64,000 nt of DNA, taken from positions 2,214,501 through 2,278,500 of the forward strand of contig CALZFC010000032.1 of NCBI GenBank assembly GCA_945643635.1, written 5' to 3'. Below, piece after piece: positions 1 to 11,281 of this stretch. The notes below the pieces were generated by a model. It ran no database searches, had not been told where the DNA came from, and saw only the letters and a list, made by a program, of their open reading frames with translations. The position numbers and the translations under genes are program-made. The stretch is from Allodiplogaster sudhausi. Taxonomy: Eukaryota; Nematoda; Chromadorea; Rhabditida; Diplogasteridae. Each line of letters begins with the position of its first letter. Position 1 is the first letter of the stretch.

Positions 1-313
1 CATTGCTTTCTTTCCGCTCTTATCATGCTGTACATTCGATTATCGGTGTATTTTGATAATTTAAACATTATGAGTGGTCTGAGAACATACTTCTTTTGTT
101 ATACACTTTTGAAAAGTTCATGTGTTACGAATGGAGAGCTATGTTGCTTATATTATAGATACATTAATTTGTGTGTGAGGTCATCAGCAGATTTTTCAAT
201 TAGACCTATGAAACGAATAAATGAAAATATTTTTCAATCATAATGTGTATTATCACTGTATTTGAAAATGAACAATATTCTCGAAAATAACCTTATTCTA
301 CGATTCTGGCTGA
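1..313. other. AT-rich stretch, nothing recognised
   Basis: No splice-supported coding frame or repeat family is visible before the minisatellite that begins near 314. The short open frame at 25-243 has no family motif and low coding character. Confidence 0.5.
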
Positions 314-402
314 CCGCTGCGCTTTTGGGCGCTGCGCTTATTGGTACTGCGCTTTTTGGGCGCTGCGCTTTTTAGCGCTGCGCTTATTGGGGCTGCGCTT
401 CC
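314..402. repeat. 17-bp-class GC-rich minisatellite
   Basis: Five to six imperfect copies of a unit built on GCGCTGCGCTT followed by a T/G-rich tail (TTTGG or ATTGG) stand in strongly AT-rich surroundings. Unit length varies between roughly 14 and 19 bp. No coding meaning is apparent. Confidence 0.8.
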
Positions 403-1474
403 CTCGTAGCCCCGAAATTTGAACTTCCTTATGGCGGGACTGGATTTTCTAACAAGAAGACTTCTCAACGTTTCTCGAGAAGATTCTGCTGATTACTCTA
501 AGTATAATATACTATCAGTTTTCATCATGCTCTCTAATCACGTCCATAGCCCGGAACATCAAATGTTATGGATAAGGGCAGTTGCGATCGTCAACAAGCG
601 TCATTTCTTACTTCATAACAAATTGTGGCTTTTGTTTCAGCAACAAATGGAATAAAGTTGTTGATAAGAACTACAAACTCGGAGACGGTTTCACTCTCAG
701 AGTATGTCTCAAAGGGTATGAATAAGTGTAGAGATTGAAGTTTTGGTCGCCATTAAAACCACCATTTCTGAATTCCGCACAGTTTGTGGTCAATTTGTTT
801 CAGCAACGAATGGAAAATTTATTTTTAATAGTAAGTAAAATTGTTAATAAGCATTTATATGGCAGGATACGAAATAACAGCAATATTTAACAATTCGACA
901 AAAATTGGTCAGAAAAACTGTTGAAAAATTAAATTTGTTTTTTTTTCTGCTCTATCTCTTCCATTTGGCTATAATCCGTCTCTCCATCTCTCTCTCCCTC
1001 TCTCTCTCTCTCCCTCTCTCTCCCCAGAAGAGACCCGACGAGGCGAGGATCCACAGAACGAGAAGGCAATCAGAATCTGCGTCAGCATCGCTGTCAGTTT
1101 CTGAAAAGTGCTATTTTATAATTATTATTGTTATTTTTATATTATTGTTATTATTACAATTGTGCTATTTTATTATACTAAATAAATGATGAGCGATCTA
1201 TTTATCACTTCCGTCTCTCTCTCTCTCTCTCGTCATCATAAAATGTAAAATTATTATTTAACGAAATATTAGGAAACGGCGGTTTTGATGCCACGTTGTT
1301 CTTCTCCTTCTCGTCTAACTAAAGGATTCCTAAAAAAAACTCACATTTGAATTCGCGCTCTTTTGCCTGATATGAATAAGAGAGACGCGAAGATGAATCA
1401 ATAAAGAAGAGCCTCTCACAAGTTTATTTTTAATAAGAAAGGTTAACAAAAAACCAACCTATTTTCAACTAAAC

Positions 1475-1644
1475 TCATTCTTTCTTGCTTTTTATCTTCA
1501 TTTTCTGTATATTTCTATCCATATTTTTAAAGAAGAAAAGATAAGCCAAATCCTCGGTGGCGACCCGCTCGGCCATCCAGCTCTTGGCAGACGCGACCAT
1601 TCCACGCGAGCGATGCTCGACCGCGGGCAGGCGCATGATCTTCC
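1475..1644 (-). CDS. Possible 3'-terminal exon, unknown protein
   Basis: On the minus strand a good acceptor (ATTGCAG) at 1645 opens a 170-nt frame that begins with two bases of a split codon and runs to a stop at 1475. It encodes about 55 residues, including AVEHRSRGMVASAKSWMAE, then a Lys-rich tail. Base composition is much richer in GC than the flanks, which supports coding. No upstream exon could be joined, and no family was recognised. It could be the last exon of a gene broken up by repeats or a pseudogene remnant. Confidence 0.35.
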
Positions 1645-2279
1645 CTGCAATATTAAGATATGCAGTCGCGCTCATAAAAAACTCGGAATATCAAATTGCA
1701 TAAATAAGATGACAGCTTAAAGTTATGATCGGCATTAAAACCATATTTTGCACAAATTGTGTCAGATTTCCTTCAGTAATGAATGCAATATCTTTTTTTT
1801 TTAATAAAAAATAAAATCATTGATATGTAAATCATAATACTTATCATGAAAATTAATAATTAATTTAATGAAGCGAATGCAAAGAAGAGACTGATTCATG
1901 ATATAGAGATGAAATAATTTATTAATCGGTTGCTATCCTTGCTTGAGTGGAACGAAAATGTTTCCAATAACATTAATTAAATTATATCTTGATAATATTT
2001 TGTAAAGTATTATTTATACATAGCATCATTTTATAAGTATTATGATTTAGAGCCATTGAAGCCAGGAATATCAAATGGAATGGATATGTACGGCACTTAA
2101 TCTTACGATCGACATCAAAACCGCCATTTTCTTTTTCTGCGCAATTGGTTGCACTTTTTTTCAGCAACGAATGGAAATGCTTTTATTAAATAAAAAATTT
2201 ATTGATTCTAATTCATCTATTAGTAAAAAAAATACAGTTGAAAATGTTTGTTTGCCCTCTCTCTTAAATTTTGCACTAT

Positions 2280-2376
2280 ATCTCATTCTCTCTCTCTTTC
2301 TCTGATGGAAAAGGGAGTGACAATCACTCTCGTCTAGCTCCCGAATTTTCTGTTTCTTTCTCACTCTCTCTCTCTT

Positions 2377-2432
<56 letters not shown>

Positions 2433-2500
2433 GGAAAAGGGATGCCAATCACTTTCCGTCCCTTTCTCTCTCTTTTTCGTTCTCTCTCTTTCTCTCTCTT

Positions 2501-2544
<44 letters not shown>

Positions 2545-2602
2545 GGAAAAGGGAATGACAATCACTCTCGTCTAGCTCCCGAATTTTCTGTTTCTTTCTC
2601 AC

Positions 2603-2672
<70 letters not shown>

Positions 2673-2740
2673 GGAAAAGGGATGCCAATCACTTTCCGTC
2701 CCTTTCTCTCTCTCTCTCATTCTTTCTCTCTCTCTCTTTT

Positions 2741-2788
<48 letters not shown>

Positions 2789-2860
2789 GGAAAAGGGATG
2801 TCAATCACTTTCCGTCCCTTTCTCTCTCTCTCTCTCATTCTCTCTCTCTCTCTCTCTTTT

Positions 2861-2903
<43 letters not shown>

Positions 2904-2990
2904 CTGATGGAAAAGGGATGCCAATCACTCTCGTCTAGCTCCTGACGTTTTCTTTCTCTTTCTCACTCTCTCTCTCTCTCTTTCTCTAAC
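2280..2990. repeat. Higher-order CT microsatellite array with GATGGAAAAGGGA spacers
   Basis: Six units of 113-129 bp stand in tandem, starting near 2302, 2427, 2540, 2669, 2784 and 2905. Each is a spacer reading TCTGATGGAAAAGGGATG, a CCAATCAC word, and one of two tails (TCCGTCCCTTTCT or TCGTCTAGCTCCCGAATTTTC), followed by a long (CT)n run. The Ser/Leu and Arg/Glu open frames across this block are microsatellite artefacts. Confidence 0.92.
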
Positions 2991-3282
2991 CTAATAGAGA
3001 CAAAGAATGTAGAAGACGGGTGTAGAGAGTCCACAATCCAGAAGAGACACGATGAAGGCGTGGATGCTCAGAGTTGTCATTGGAAAGTTGCGCAGGCTCG
3101 TGAGATCGAAAAAGACGAAGAAAGATAACGGCTTATGCGTTGGCAATTCTCAACTAGATTGCGAAAATTGAGGGCTAGAAGTCTTTGAAATATCTCAATT
3201 TGCCTGTGTCGTGTGCTAAATAATATTCAGCGTTTGAATTAATTTTTAATACATGCATTCTACCAAATCTATCACTGCAGCC
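2991..3282. other. Non-coding stretch between CT array and miniature element
   Basis: Contains a GAAGAGACACGATGAAGGC word related to the block at 1025-1100, apparently the tail of a dispersed repeat copy. No splice-supported exon is seen. Confidence 0.5.
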
Positions 3283-3703
3283 TTAAAGGAACTATCCATG
3301 GAGTTTAGAAGCCGCTTGTGAAAAACTAACGTTTGAATTCCCGCATGATATTGTAAAAAGTTTTGGCGGTAAGCAAGCACAGTATCCATCACAACAAACT
3401 ACACTTGTGAGTCTTTTTCTCTCTGCCTCTCTTCTCTTCCATCGAATCTCAAGCATGGCTTGCCGCTTCGCACCTAGTTATCACCTTCTTTTTGATAGAA
3501 TGAAGGTGGCATGGGGAGAAAATAGGCAAGGAGTGATGACGTCACTCCCTAAATTCTACAGTATAACGTGAGGAAAATCTGCTTTTTTTTCTCAGGGCCC
3601 CTTCAGGAAGCGTTCTACTTTTCCTAAGGATGTTTCTAGTTGGGCCGGATAGTATTTTCTAAAAAGATAGCAACATTGTAATCTCCATGGATAGCTCCTT
3701 TAA
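3283..3703. mobile_element. TTAA-flanked miniature inverted-repeat element, copy 1
   Basis: TTAA at 3283-3286 and 3700-3703 flank an element starting AGGAACTATCCATGGAG and ending CTCCATGGATAGCTCCT, inverted repeats of 17 bp with one mismatch. Duplication of TTAA is the hallmark of piggyBac-type transposition, so this is a candidate non-autonomous piggyBac-like element of 413 bp. It contains no coding frame. Related ends occur at 37079 and 47367. Confidence 0.75.
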
Positions 3704-4064
3704 GGAACGTTTCAAAACATTCTCTATTTCAACGAAGGCAATGCTTACATCAAATGTCATGGACAAGCAGAGCACTTAAAGTTTCGATCGAAATTAAAAC
3801 CGTCATTTCCATTTTCAGCACAACTTCTTAAAACTTCTTTTCACCGGCCAATGGAAAAAAATTTCTTGTAATAATAAATAAGTAAATCATAACATTTAAG
3901 CAAAGCATTTAATTATTCATTAAGTTAAACGAATTCATCGACAAGACAAAATGGTTATTTGCTGATGAATAAGCTTATAATCATCTGACGTCCGTTTTGG
4001 AAAAGAAAGAAAATGTTTCCAATATTCAATAGTTATGATAATGAATGATGCAATAAATAAATAA

Positions 4065-4104
<40 letters not shown>

Positions 4105-4910
4105 AGAGAGAGAGAGCGACATACAGAGAAAGTGAGAGATAGAGAGAACGAGAAGTAGAGAGATAAAGAAAGAGAGAAAGACCGATTGAGAGACAAAGCG
4201 AAAGAGGTATATAGCGAGAAAGAGATAGAGTGATGTATCCTCATGTTCAAGATGCACAGAGAGGAAAACGAACAACCATACTTCGAAATTCGTCTGCAAA
4301 TTCCCAAGAAATTCAGTAAAGGCGGTGGACTTTGGAAATAAAGTTGAAAGATGACGTGCAATTCTCTTCCCATTATGAAGATTAACTCTCTCGCGCTCTC
4401 TCTCTCTCTCTCGCTCTGTCTTTTCTCGTTCTTACCTCGTTTCCCTCTTTCTGTCTCCCTCTCATCTCTCTCCCAGTATCTCTTTTCTGTATGGTTCTCT
4501 CTCTCCATCTCCTTGTACTTTCTCTTTCTAATTCTATTCTCTCTATTCTCTTTCTCTCTCAATTTCTCTCCTTGCTCTTCTTCTTCCCAGCTTCTCACTT
4601 CCGCTTATTCAATACCAACAGAGAAGTCAGCTGCCTGACTGGACAGAGATTGATTACTGATTGTTAATCTCTAGCAATAGCGTTTCCCGCGACCCAAGAC
4701 ATCACCTTGTGAGAATAAGTGCTGCACTAGAAGTTTTGATCGGCATTAAAAGCACCATTTCTGAATTCTGCACAATTAGTGGCTCATTTTTCAGCAGCGA
4801 GAAGGAAAATGGAAAATCCATCTTTTAAGTAAGAAATCATATCGTTAAAAATTAAAACAAAAACGAATTCACGGTGAATATTCTAGATTGATTAGTTATT
4901 GATTTCTATG
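3704..4910. repeat. Repeat-dense stretch: dispersed repeats, TA and GA/CT microsatellites
   Basis: Holds dispersed-repeat copies near 3745 and 4700, a (TA)n run at about 4069-4100 followed by GA-rich DNA to about 4240, and CT-rich DNA from 4386 to 4570. The stretch between 4240 and 4386 is not repetitive but has no splice-supported frame. Confidence 0.7.
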
Positions 4911-5315
4911 TGATGTAAAGGGGACTATGTATAGTTTATAGTCTATCTCTATTTATCTATGTATGTATGTTCCCTCTCCTCCTTGTTGTTCTCCCCCTTT
5001 CGCTGTCTCGCTCTCTCTCGCTCTATGTGACTCCGCCCCCAGGTTGTACTGTACTTAAGTCCCGATTATGACTAATCTAAGAGCTTCTTCCCGGGGCCAC
5101 CAGCCTTAAGCTGGTCCGCCTCTTGCCTTCTTCCTGCCGCCCTTCCCCCGTTCCCGTCGTCCTTCCCGAACTTCCCCCTCAACGACCACCACGCCTCGGA
5201 CCCAGTACTCTTCCCTGTTGTCTCCTCTCTCTCTGTCGAGTATCGCTGCCTAATAAACTTGTCTTCTCGAACGTCTTGTCGCTGGGGAACGACTCGTATT
5301 GACTGTGAAACGAAT
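4911..5315 (+). mobile_element. Possible solo LTR
   Basis: A ~400-bp block has LTR-like layout: a TGTAAAGGGGACTATG start near 4914, a CT-rich U3-like part, a T/C-rich GC-richer middle (5090-5200), and AATAAA at about 5252 followed by a G/T-rich tail and a TTTACA end near 5321. No convincing target duplication or second copy was found, so the call is tentative. An unrelated mRNA 3' end would also explain the AATAAA. Confidence 0.3.
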
Positions 5316-5321
5316 GTTTAC

Positions 5322-6278
5322 AATGAAATAGCATTATAATAGCATTTAAAAAATGTCCTGAATTAGAAAGCCCCACCTCAGGGCGATTAAATGGTGGAAG
5401 GACACTTTGGTCAATTGTATTCGTTCAACGTGTTATACACCCAGGAAAACGGGTAAATCTAGGAGAACGTGTTCAGTATGTGTTTTGTGAGGGACGGTTC
5501 AAGAAGTGGAAATTGATTGATATGGTTGCCAGATAGTCTCAATTTGCGTGCCATTCTATTATCTGCCACCCCTTCGGTCACGCCGTTTAAGTCGTTGTTC
5601 TGGTCGCTCACGAATTGTTCAAAGAATTTAGCAAAACTTCTTCTCGCATCCTTAAAAAAAGATTAATGAATTGGTAACTGTGGCCGCGAAGGCCAAGATT
5701 TTTGTGCGCCTGGAAGCAAGCATTACGAGGGGCGCAACCTTCATTGGCCGGATTTTTCTGTGGATAGAGAGCACGAAGGGATGGGTCCTATGCGGACCGA
5801 GATGCGCCTTCTGCGCCCTTCCAAATATGTTTGTATGTAGTTAAAATGCTGCTCTTTCAGAATTTTTGGATCAGGACTTTTTAAAACTTTTTAAAACTAA
5901 CATCGTGTTGCTTCAAAAACTTTTATATTAACCGATTTCACAAACATACAGTCCCGCCAAACATTTCAGGTACATAAATTAATTAGAAATTAATTAGATT
6001 AAGCTAAATATTTTCAATTTTCTGTTCAAACTAGACTAATTCGACACAGCTAAATACATTGGAAACGTTAGTTTTTCAAAAAAAAAGTTCACACTTATGA
6101 GAAAATGCGTATTTTACCCAGAAAGCCATGTGAGAAATGCAGCGCATTGAGCATATAATGCAGACATTTTTCAAACAGGTTTGTGGCTAAATATAAAATA
6201 TGCATTTTCTCTCCAACGTCAACTTGTTTTGAGAAACTGATGTTACCACCGTATTTATCTTTGTATAGTTCCGAACTG
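5322..6278. other. Unannotated stretch
   Basis: No repeat family or exon with matched splice sites was recognised. A less AT-rich patch at 5670-5830 stands out but has no open frame of note. Confidence 0.5.
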
Positions 6279-7694
6279 AAAACAACGGCGCTAGGTCGTT
6301 TGAGAACCGCCGGATGAGAACACCCCGGATGAGAACTTTGGCCGGTCTGATGAGAACCGACCGCGATGAGAACCAAGCCGATGAGAACCGACCGCAATGA
6401 GAACCAAGCAAATGAGAACCAAGCAGATGGGAACCGACCGTGATAAGAATCACCCAGCTGAGAGGGTATGTCCCAGATGAGATCAGAGCAGGAAATACCA
6501 ATTTTAGGTTTGCCCCGGATGATAACCGAGCGGAAAAGTCATTTTTGGGATTGTCCCTGATGAGAACCGATCGGGAAAAGTCATTTCAGGGATTTTCCTG
6601 GATGAGAACCGAGCGCGAAAAGTCATTTCTGGGATTGTCCCGGATGAAAACCGAGCGGGAAAAGTCATTTCTGCGATTATCCCGGATGAGAACCGAGCGC
6701 GAAAAGTCATTTCTGGGATTGTCCCGGATGAGAACCGAGCGGGAAAAGTCATTTCTGGGATTGTCCCGGATGAGAACCGAGCGGGAAAAGTCATTTCTGG
6801 GATTGTCCCGAATGAGAACCGAGCGGAAAAAGTCACTTCTTGGATTGTCCCGGATGAGAACCGAGCGGAAAAAGTCATTTCTCGGATTGTCCCGGATGAG
6901 AACCGAGCGGGAAAAGTCATTTCTGGGATTGTCCCGGATGAGAACCGAGCGGGAAATATCATTTGTAGGTTTCTCCCAGATGAGAACCCAGCCGGAAATT
7001 CCATTTTTGCGTCAACTCGGATGAGAACCGAGCGGGAAAAAGTTTTTTTTTATGTATTCAACCCATCATAACTGACCATGAGCACTAAAAAGTATGTAGG
7101 TACAGTGGTACGATAAGTTACAATATATTCTTTATTCTCATACAAGATCTTACTCTCATCCAGGACAATCCCAGAAATGACTTTTCCCGCTCGGTTCTCA
7201 TCAGGGACAATCCCAGAAATGACTTTTCCGCTCGGTTCTCATCCGGGACATACCCGAAAACAACTTTACCCGCTTGGTTCTCATCCGGGACATATCCGAA
7301 ATTACTTTTCCCGCTTGGTTCTCATCCGGTACGTTTCCGGAAACGAAATTTCCCCCCGGTTCTCATCTGTTAGATACCCGGAGACGATATTTCCCGCTCG
7401 GTTCTCATCCGGGGCAAACCTAAAATTGGTATTTCCTGCTCTGATCTCATCCGGGACATACCCTCTCAGCGGGGGGATTCTTATCACGGTCGGTTCTCAT
7501 CTGCTTGGTTCTCATTTGCTTGGTTCTCATCAGCTTGGTTCTCATTGCGGTCGGTTCTCATCTGCTTGGTGCTCATTGCGGTCGGTTCTCATCGGCTTGG
7601 TTCTCATCGCGGTCGGTTCTCATCAGACCGGGCAAAGTTCTCATCCCGGGTGTTCTCATCCGGCGGTTCTCAAACGACCTAGCGCCAAAACAAC
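6279..7694. mobile_element. Complete 1,400-bp foldback element with tandem-repeat arms and 8-bp target duplication
   Basis: The element runs from 6287 to 7686 and is flanked by direct repeats AAAACAAC (6279-6286 and 7687-7694). Its ends are perfect inverted repeats starting GGCGCTAGGTCGTTTGAGAA. Inside the termini, both arms consist of repeats of GATGAGAACCG units: short ~18-bp units outermost, then 42-bp units of the type GATGAGAACCGAGCGGGAAA plus AGTCATTTCTGGGATTGTCCCG. The left arm carries about ten 42-bp units, while the right arm is shorter and partly deleted. The AT-rich centre is 7035-7137. The 8-bp duplication fits hAT- or Mutator-like transposition (established for those superfamilies). 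Which one is inference. No transposase is present, so it would need help in trans. Confidence 0.9.
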
Positions 7695-9390
7695 GTTTGG
7701 TCTGAAATTATTTATATTAATCAAATTAATTGAAATAATTTTTATTAATCTAATTAATTGAAATTATTTTTATTTATCTAATTAATATGATTAATTTGTG
7801 TAACTGAAATGTTGGACGGATTGTACATGTCTTGCACTTAATAGATATTTACTTTCCATTTGTGCAGCTAAAACTATTTTCACCAAATTTATTCTAAAAA
7901 CTTTGTCCCTCTCTCTTCGCTCGCTCCGTTTGAATGCTCGATTCAACCTTATTCTTTGTACCTGTCGTATGGATCTTGTCCGTGCTGGAGTGGAACTAAA
8001 ATGCTGGCAATATTTAATAATGGCGATGGTGTGGTCAAATTAAACAGCATTACTAGGACTTAGATATCATTATCTTGACGAATGGATAAGCTTGACGCTC
8101 GTGTCACCGAAGAAATGGAATGGATAAGTACAGAATTTGGAGTTTCGCACGGCATCAAAATCATTTGCTCTCCATGCCAGAGTGGAATGAAAATGTTTCC
8201 AATATCCAATTATTATACCTTATGACGATAATGCGTAATATGCTATAATGTCATTATAAAAGCATTTAATAATGAGCTATACGCAATCGATTTGATGCAG
8301 GATCGAACATTGTTGATAAGCACAGCAATTGAAGTTTCGATAGCCATCAAAACCGCCATTTCGTCATCCTGCATAAAATTGTGTCATTTTTTAAGCAACA
8401 CCAAAAAGTTATGTGAGATACGAAATAGCCGCTCGGCAATTTTGACTCTCATATGTATGCAATTTTTGCGACCTGCGAAATGGAACGCGAGAATGTGAGA
8501 TTGCCTGGTCGCAGGGTAAACGTGCGGCAATTGAACCGAAATTAATGGTGCTTGTTTTGAAAACGTTTTTCCATACTGAGCAAAACTGCATGGTTTTTCA
8601 CGATTCCAATGCGCTGTATTATAAAATACCACGCGTTATCGTATTGGATATTGGAAACATTTTCGCTCCACTCTAATACCGAGAGCAATTGATCATTTAA
8701 ACAGACCGATCTTCATTTATTGGGATTATTATTTAAAAATATCACAAGTGAAATGAAATAATATTAGAAAAAAAACAATCGCCATTTAAAATGCTGATAA
8801 CAATGATTAGTGGCTGAAAACAATGTCATAAATTGTGCAGAATTAGGAAATGGTTTTGGCATTCTCGTCCTGTGGATCCTCGCATCGTCGTGCCTCTTCT
8901 GCATCTGGTAGACGAAATGAGGCCTCTCGAGAGAGAGTAATAGAGGGAGAAAGAAAAAGAAAGAGAAAGAGAGAGAGAAAGAGATTTAGGGAGAAAGAGA
9001 GACCGAGATTGAGAGCCAAATGGAAAATAGAGAGAGAGAGAGCGGCAAATGTTTTTTTATAATTTTTATTCTTCTACTTGTGACTAAATTTTGCTTAATT
9101 ATATGTTATTTTCTCATTTCGCAATTTATTATAGCCACCATTTATCGGTGATTTTATTTATTATTTAAAACAAACATTTCCATTCGCTGTTCAAAAAAGA
9201 TGACACAAATTGTGTTGAATATGGAAATGGCGATTTTGATGTCGATCGAAACTTCAAGTGCTTTACTTTTCCTTGCCATTTGTTCGGCGACATATTGGGC
9301 AGTTATAAATAACGATTACGGACGAGTATGTAACATATCTTTTTATCTTCTTGTATTTGAATCATTTTCGATCCACTCAAGCACGGAGTG
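7695..9390. other. Repeat-derived stretch without genes
   Basis: Contains an ATTAAT-rich patch (7705-7800), dispersed-repeat copies at 8110-8405 and 8770-8870, and a GA-rich run at about 8925-9045. Short open frames here have no splice support. Confidence 0.6.
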
Positions 9391-9561
9391 AAACTATGAA
9401 GACATATAGGACAAGTCTTTAAATTTTGCAAGATATATGTGGAGGATACTGTTAAAACGATGGATGGACAATACATAGGTGAGATCGACATTCTACCTCG
9501 ATTATTGTATGCTTTGGAGAATAGCCAATAAGCAACAGATTGTCGTTCTCATCCTCTCTCC

Positions 9562-9615
<54 letters not shown>

Positions 9616-9729
9616 TTCTCTTCCTCTCTGTCTCTTGCATTGAAGAGAGCATGGGAACGGAATGAGAGAGAGACAGACAGAGACAGAGCGAGAAAGTGAG
9701 TGAAAGAGAGCGAGAGAGAGAGAATGGGG

Positions 9730-9772
<43 letters not shown>

Positions 9773-10102
9773 AATATACATTAATTTTTTCCAACTGTTA
9801 TTTGTAGATACATACATATGTACTTAATAATGATTGTATTACTTAAAAAAACATTTCCGTTCCTATCTGGAAAAATTAATCCAGTTGTGCAAAATTAGGA
9901 AATGGCGGTTTTGTTGCCGATCGAAACTTTATGTTCTCCCCTAATACATTCCACTTGTTGCGTCGGAGGTACATATCTCTTATAGACATTGATTGTTAAG
10001 TGCGATTGAAATGACATTGTGCTACACATATCAAGCATGATCATCATATAATATAATTATTGAATGTTGCAAACATTTTCGCTTCACTTTGGCACGGACA
10101 GA
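9391..10102 (+). repeat. Left copy of a ~0.7-kb inverted repeat pair
   Basis: Matches 12962-13692 in inverted orientation over several distinctive segments: the TATATGTGGAGGATACTGTT block, the GATTATTGTATGC block, the CATGGGAACGGAATGAGAG block inside the GA/CT tract, the AATAATGATTGTATTAC block and the ATGATCATCATATAATATAA block. It embeds one dispersed-repeat module and a long CT-to-GA transition (9555-9770). Confidence 0.85.
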
Positions 10103-11280
10103 AAAAAAATTTGCCACGAATTGTAACGAATTAAGCAATGATGGTTTTACTGCTGATCACAACTTTAAATTCTTCCCTTATAAATTCCACATGATTATCT
10201 GTCGAAACTCGCCATTATAGATAATGATTATTGAATGCTGTTTTCTTGTTCTCCGAGTGCGGCTGCACGATGGAGAACAAGTGGAGAATCAACCTCGCAA
10301 CCATGCGCGAAGAGAACGGCGGCGAAGTTGAGGAGGCTTATTGTTAGGAAGCTAAAATTTCTCTCTCTCTCTCCCTCTATCTCCTTCTCTCTTTCTCCCT
10401 TCTTTCCCTCTCCCTCTCTACTTCTTTCTCTCTCCCTTTCTTTTCTCTCTCTTTCCCTTTTCCTTCGAGCGTTCTTCCGAAAGTTGAATTCCAGAGGCGC
10501 TTAATTATTACATGCAATATACAAAATACTTGTTATCCGGTGACTTATTCGCACTTCTCATACGGAGGTTTCTTCGTATGAGAATGCGAAGGGATTCTTA
10601 TTTTTTCTTTCGGTATTATTTTTAAAAAAATGGACCACAAATGTACAGAATGAGGAAATGGCGGTTTTAATGGCGATCGTAACTTCAAGTGCTGTTCTTA
10701 TCCATGCTATTTGATACTTCTGCGGAGTACACGCTGATGTTATGTCGTCATAAGGTACGTTTAATCAATGCATTTAATAATTCATTTAATGAAACGACTT
10801 CATAGTAAAGACCGAGTAATTATTTATTGATGAATTAATTCATTAATCATTTCCTGTCCGCGAAGAGTGCAGCGGAAAATGTTTGCAATATCCAATAAAC
10901 ATATGGTGTGATGATAATGCGTGATATACTATAACTGCATTAGAACAACGTTTAATAAGCACTAATTGAAATCCCAGGAGGTCGAATCAAACAGCATGGA
11001 TAAGTATTGCACTTGAAGTTTCGATCTGCATAAAAATCAAAATTGCCTATCCTCGCGCAATTGGCGACATATTTTTTCAAACCTAATGAAAAATCTAACT
11101 ACTAATAAAGCGCTAAGCGTGGGTATGTAACAGTTTTCTTCTAGAACCTTCCATGCATGTTTGAGGTATCTAAATTGTAAAAACCACTTCGCACGTTGCA
11201 ACATTTGTACCACTACGAACGTCATGACTTTTGCACCTGACCATGAGTCTGACTTCTGCCCATGCTTTTGAATAAGCTAG
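10103..11280. other. Repeat-derived stretch
   Basis: Holds dispersed-repeat copies near 10085-10205, 10615-10725 and 10975-11090 and a CT-rich run at 10360-10460. A hairpin reading TTCTCATACG..CGTATGAGAA lies at about 10554-10584. No coding exon was found. Confidence 0.6.
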
Positions 11281-11281
11281 A

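Noticed and set aside
2161..2945. Many long Arg/Glu and Ser/Leu open frames
   Set aside because: They are the six readings of (CT)n/(GA)n microsatellites; the same artefact recurs at 9.5, 13.3, 28, 30-36, 38.5 and 46 kb.
4069..4100. (TA)n run as a promoter or origin
   Set aside because: Simple microsatellite with similar runs at 24.4, 41.75, 50.2 and 62.1 kb and no associated signals.
6440..7024. 194-residue open frame with a repeating RMRTERE motif and its antisense partners
   Set aside because: The frame follows the 42-bp (multiple of three) tandem unit of the foldback element; both strands are open for the same reason and the frame dies outside the element.
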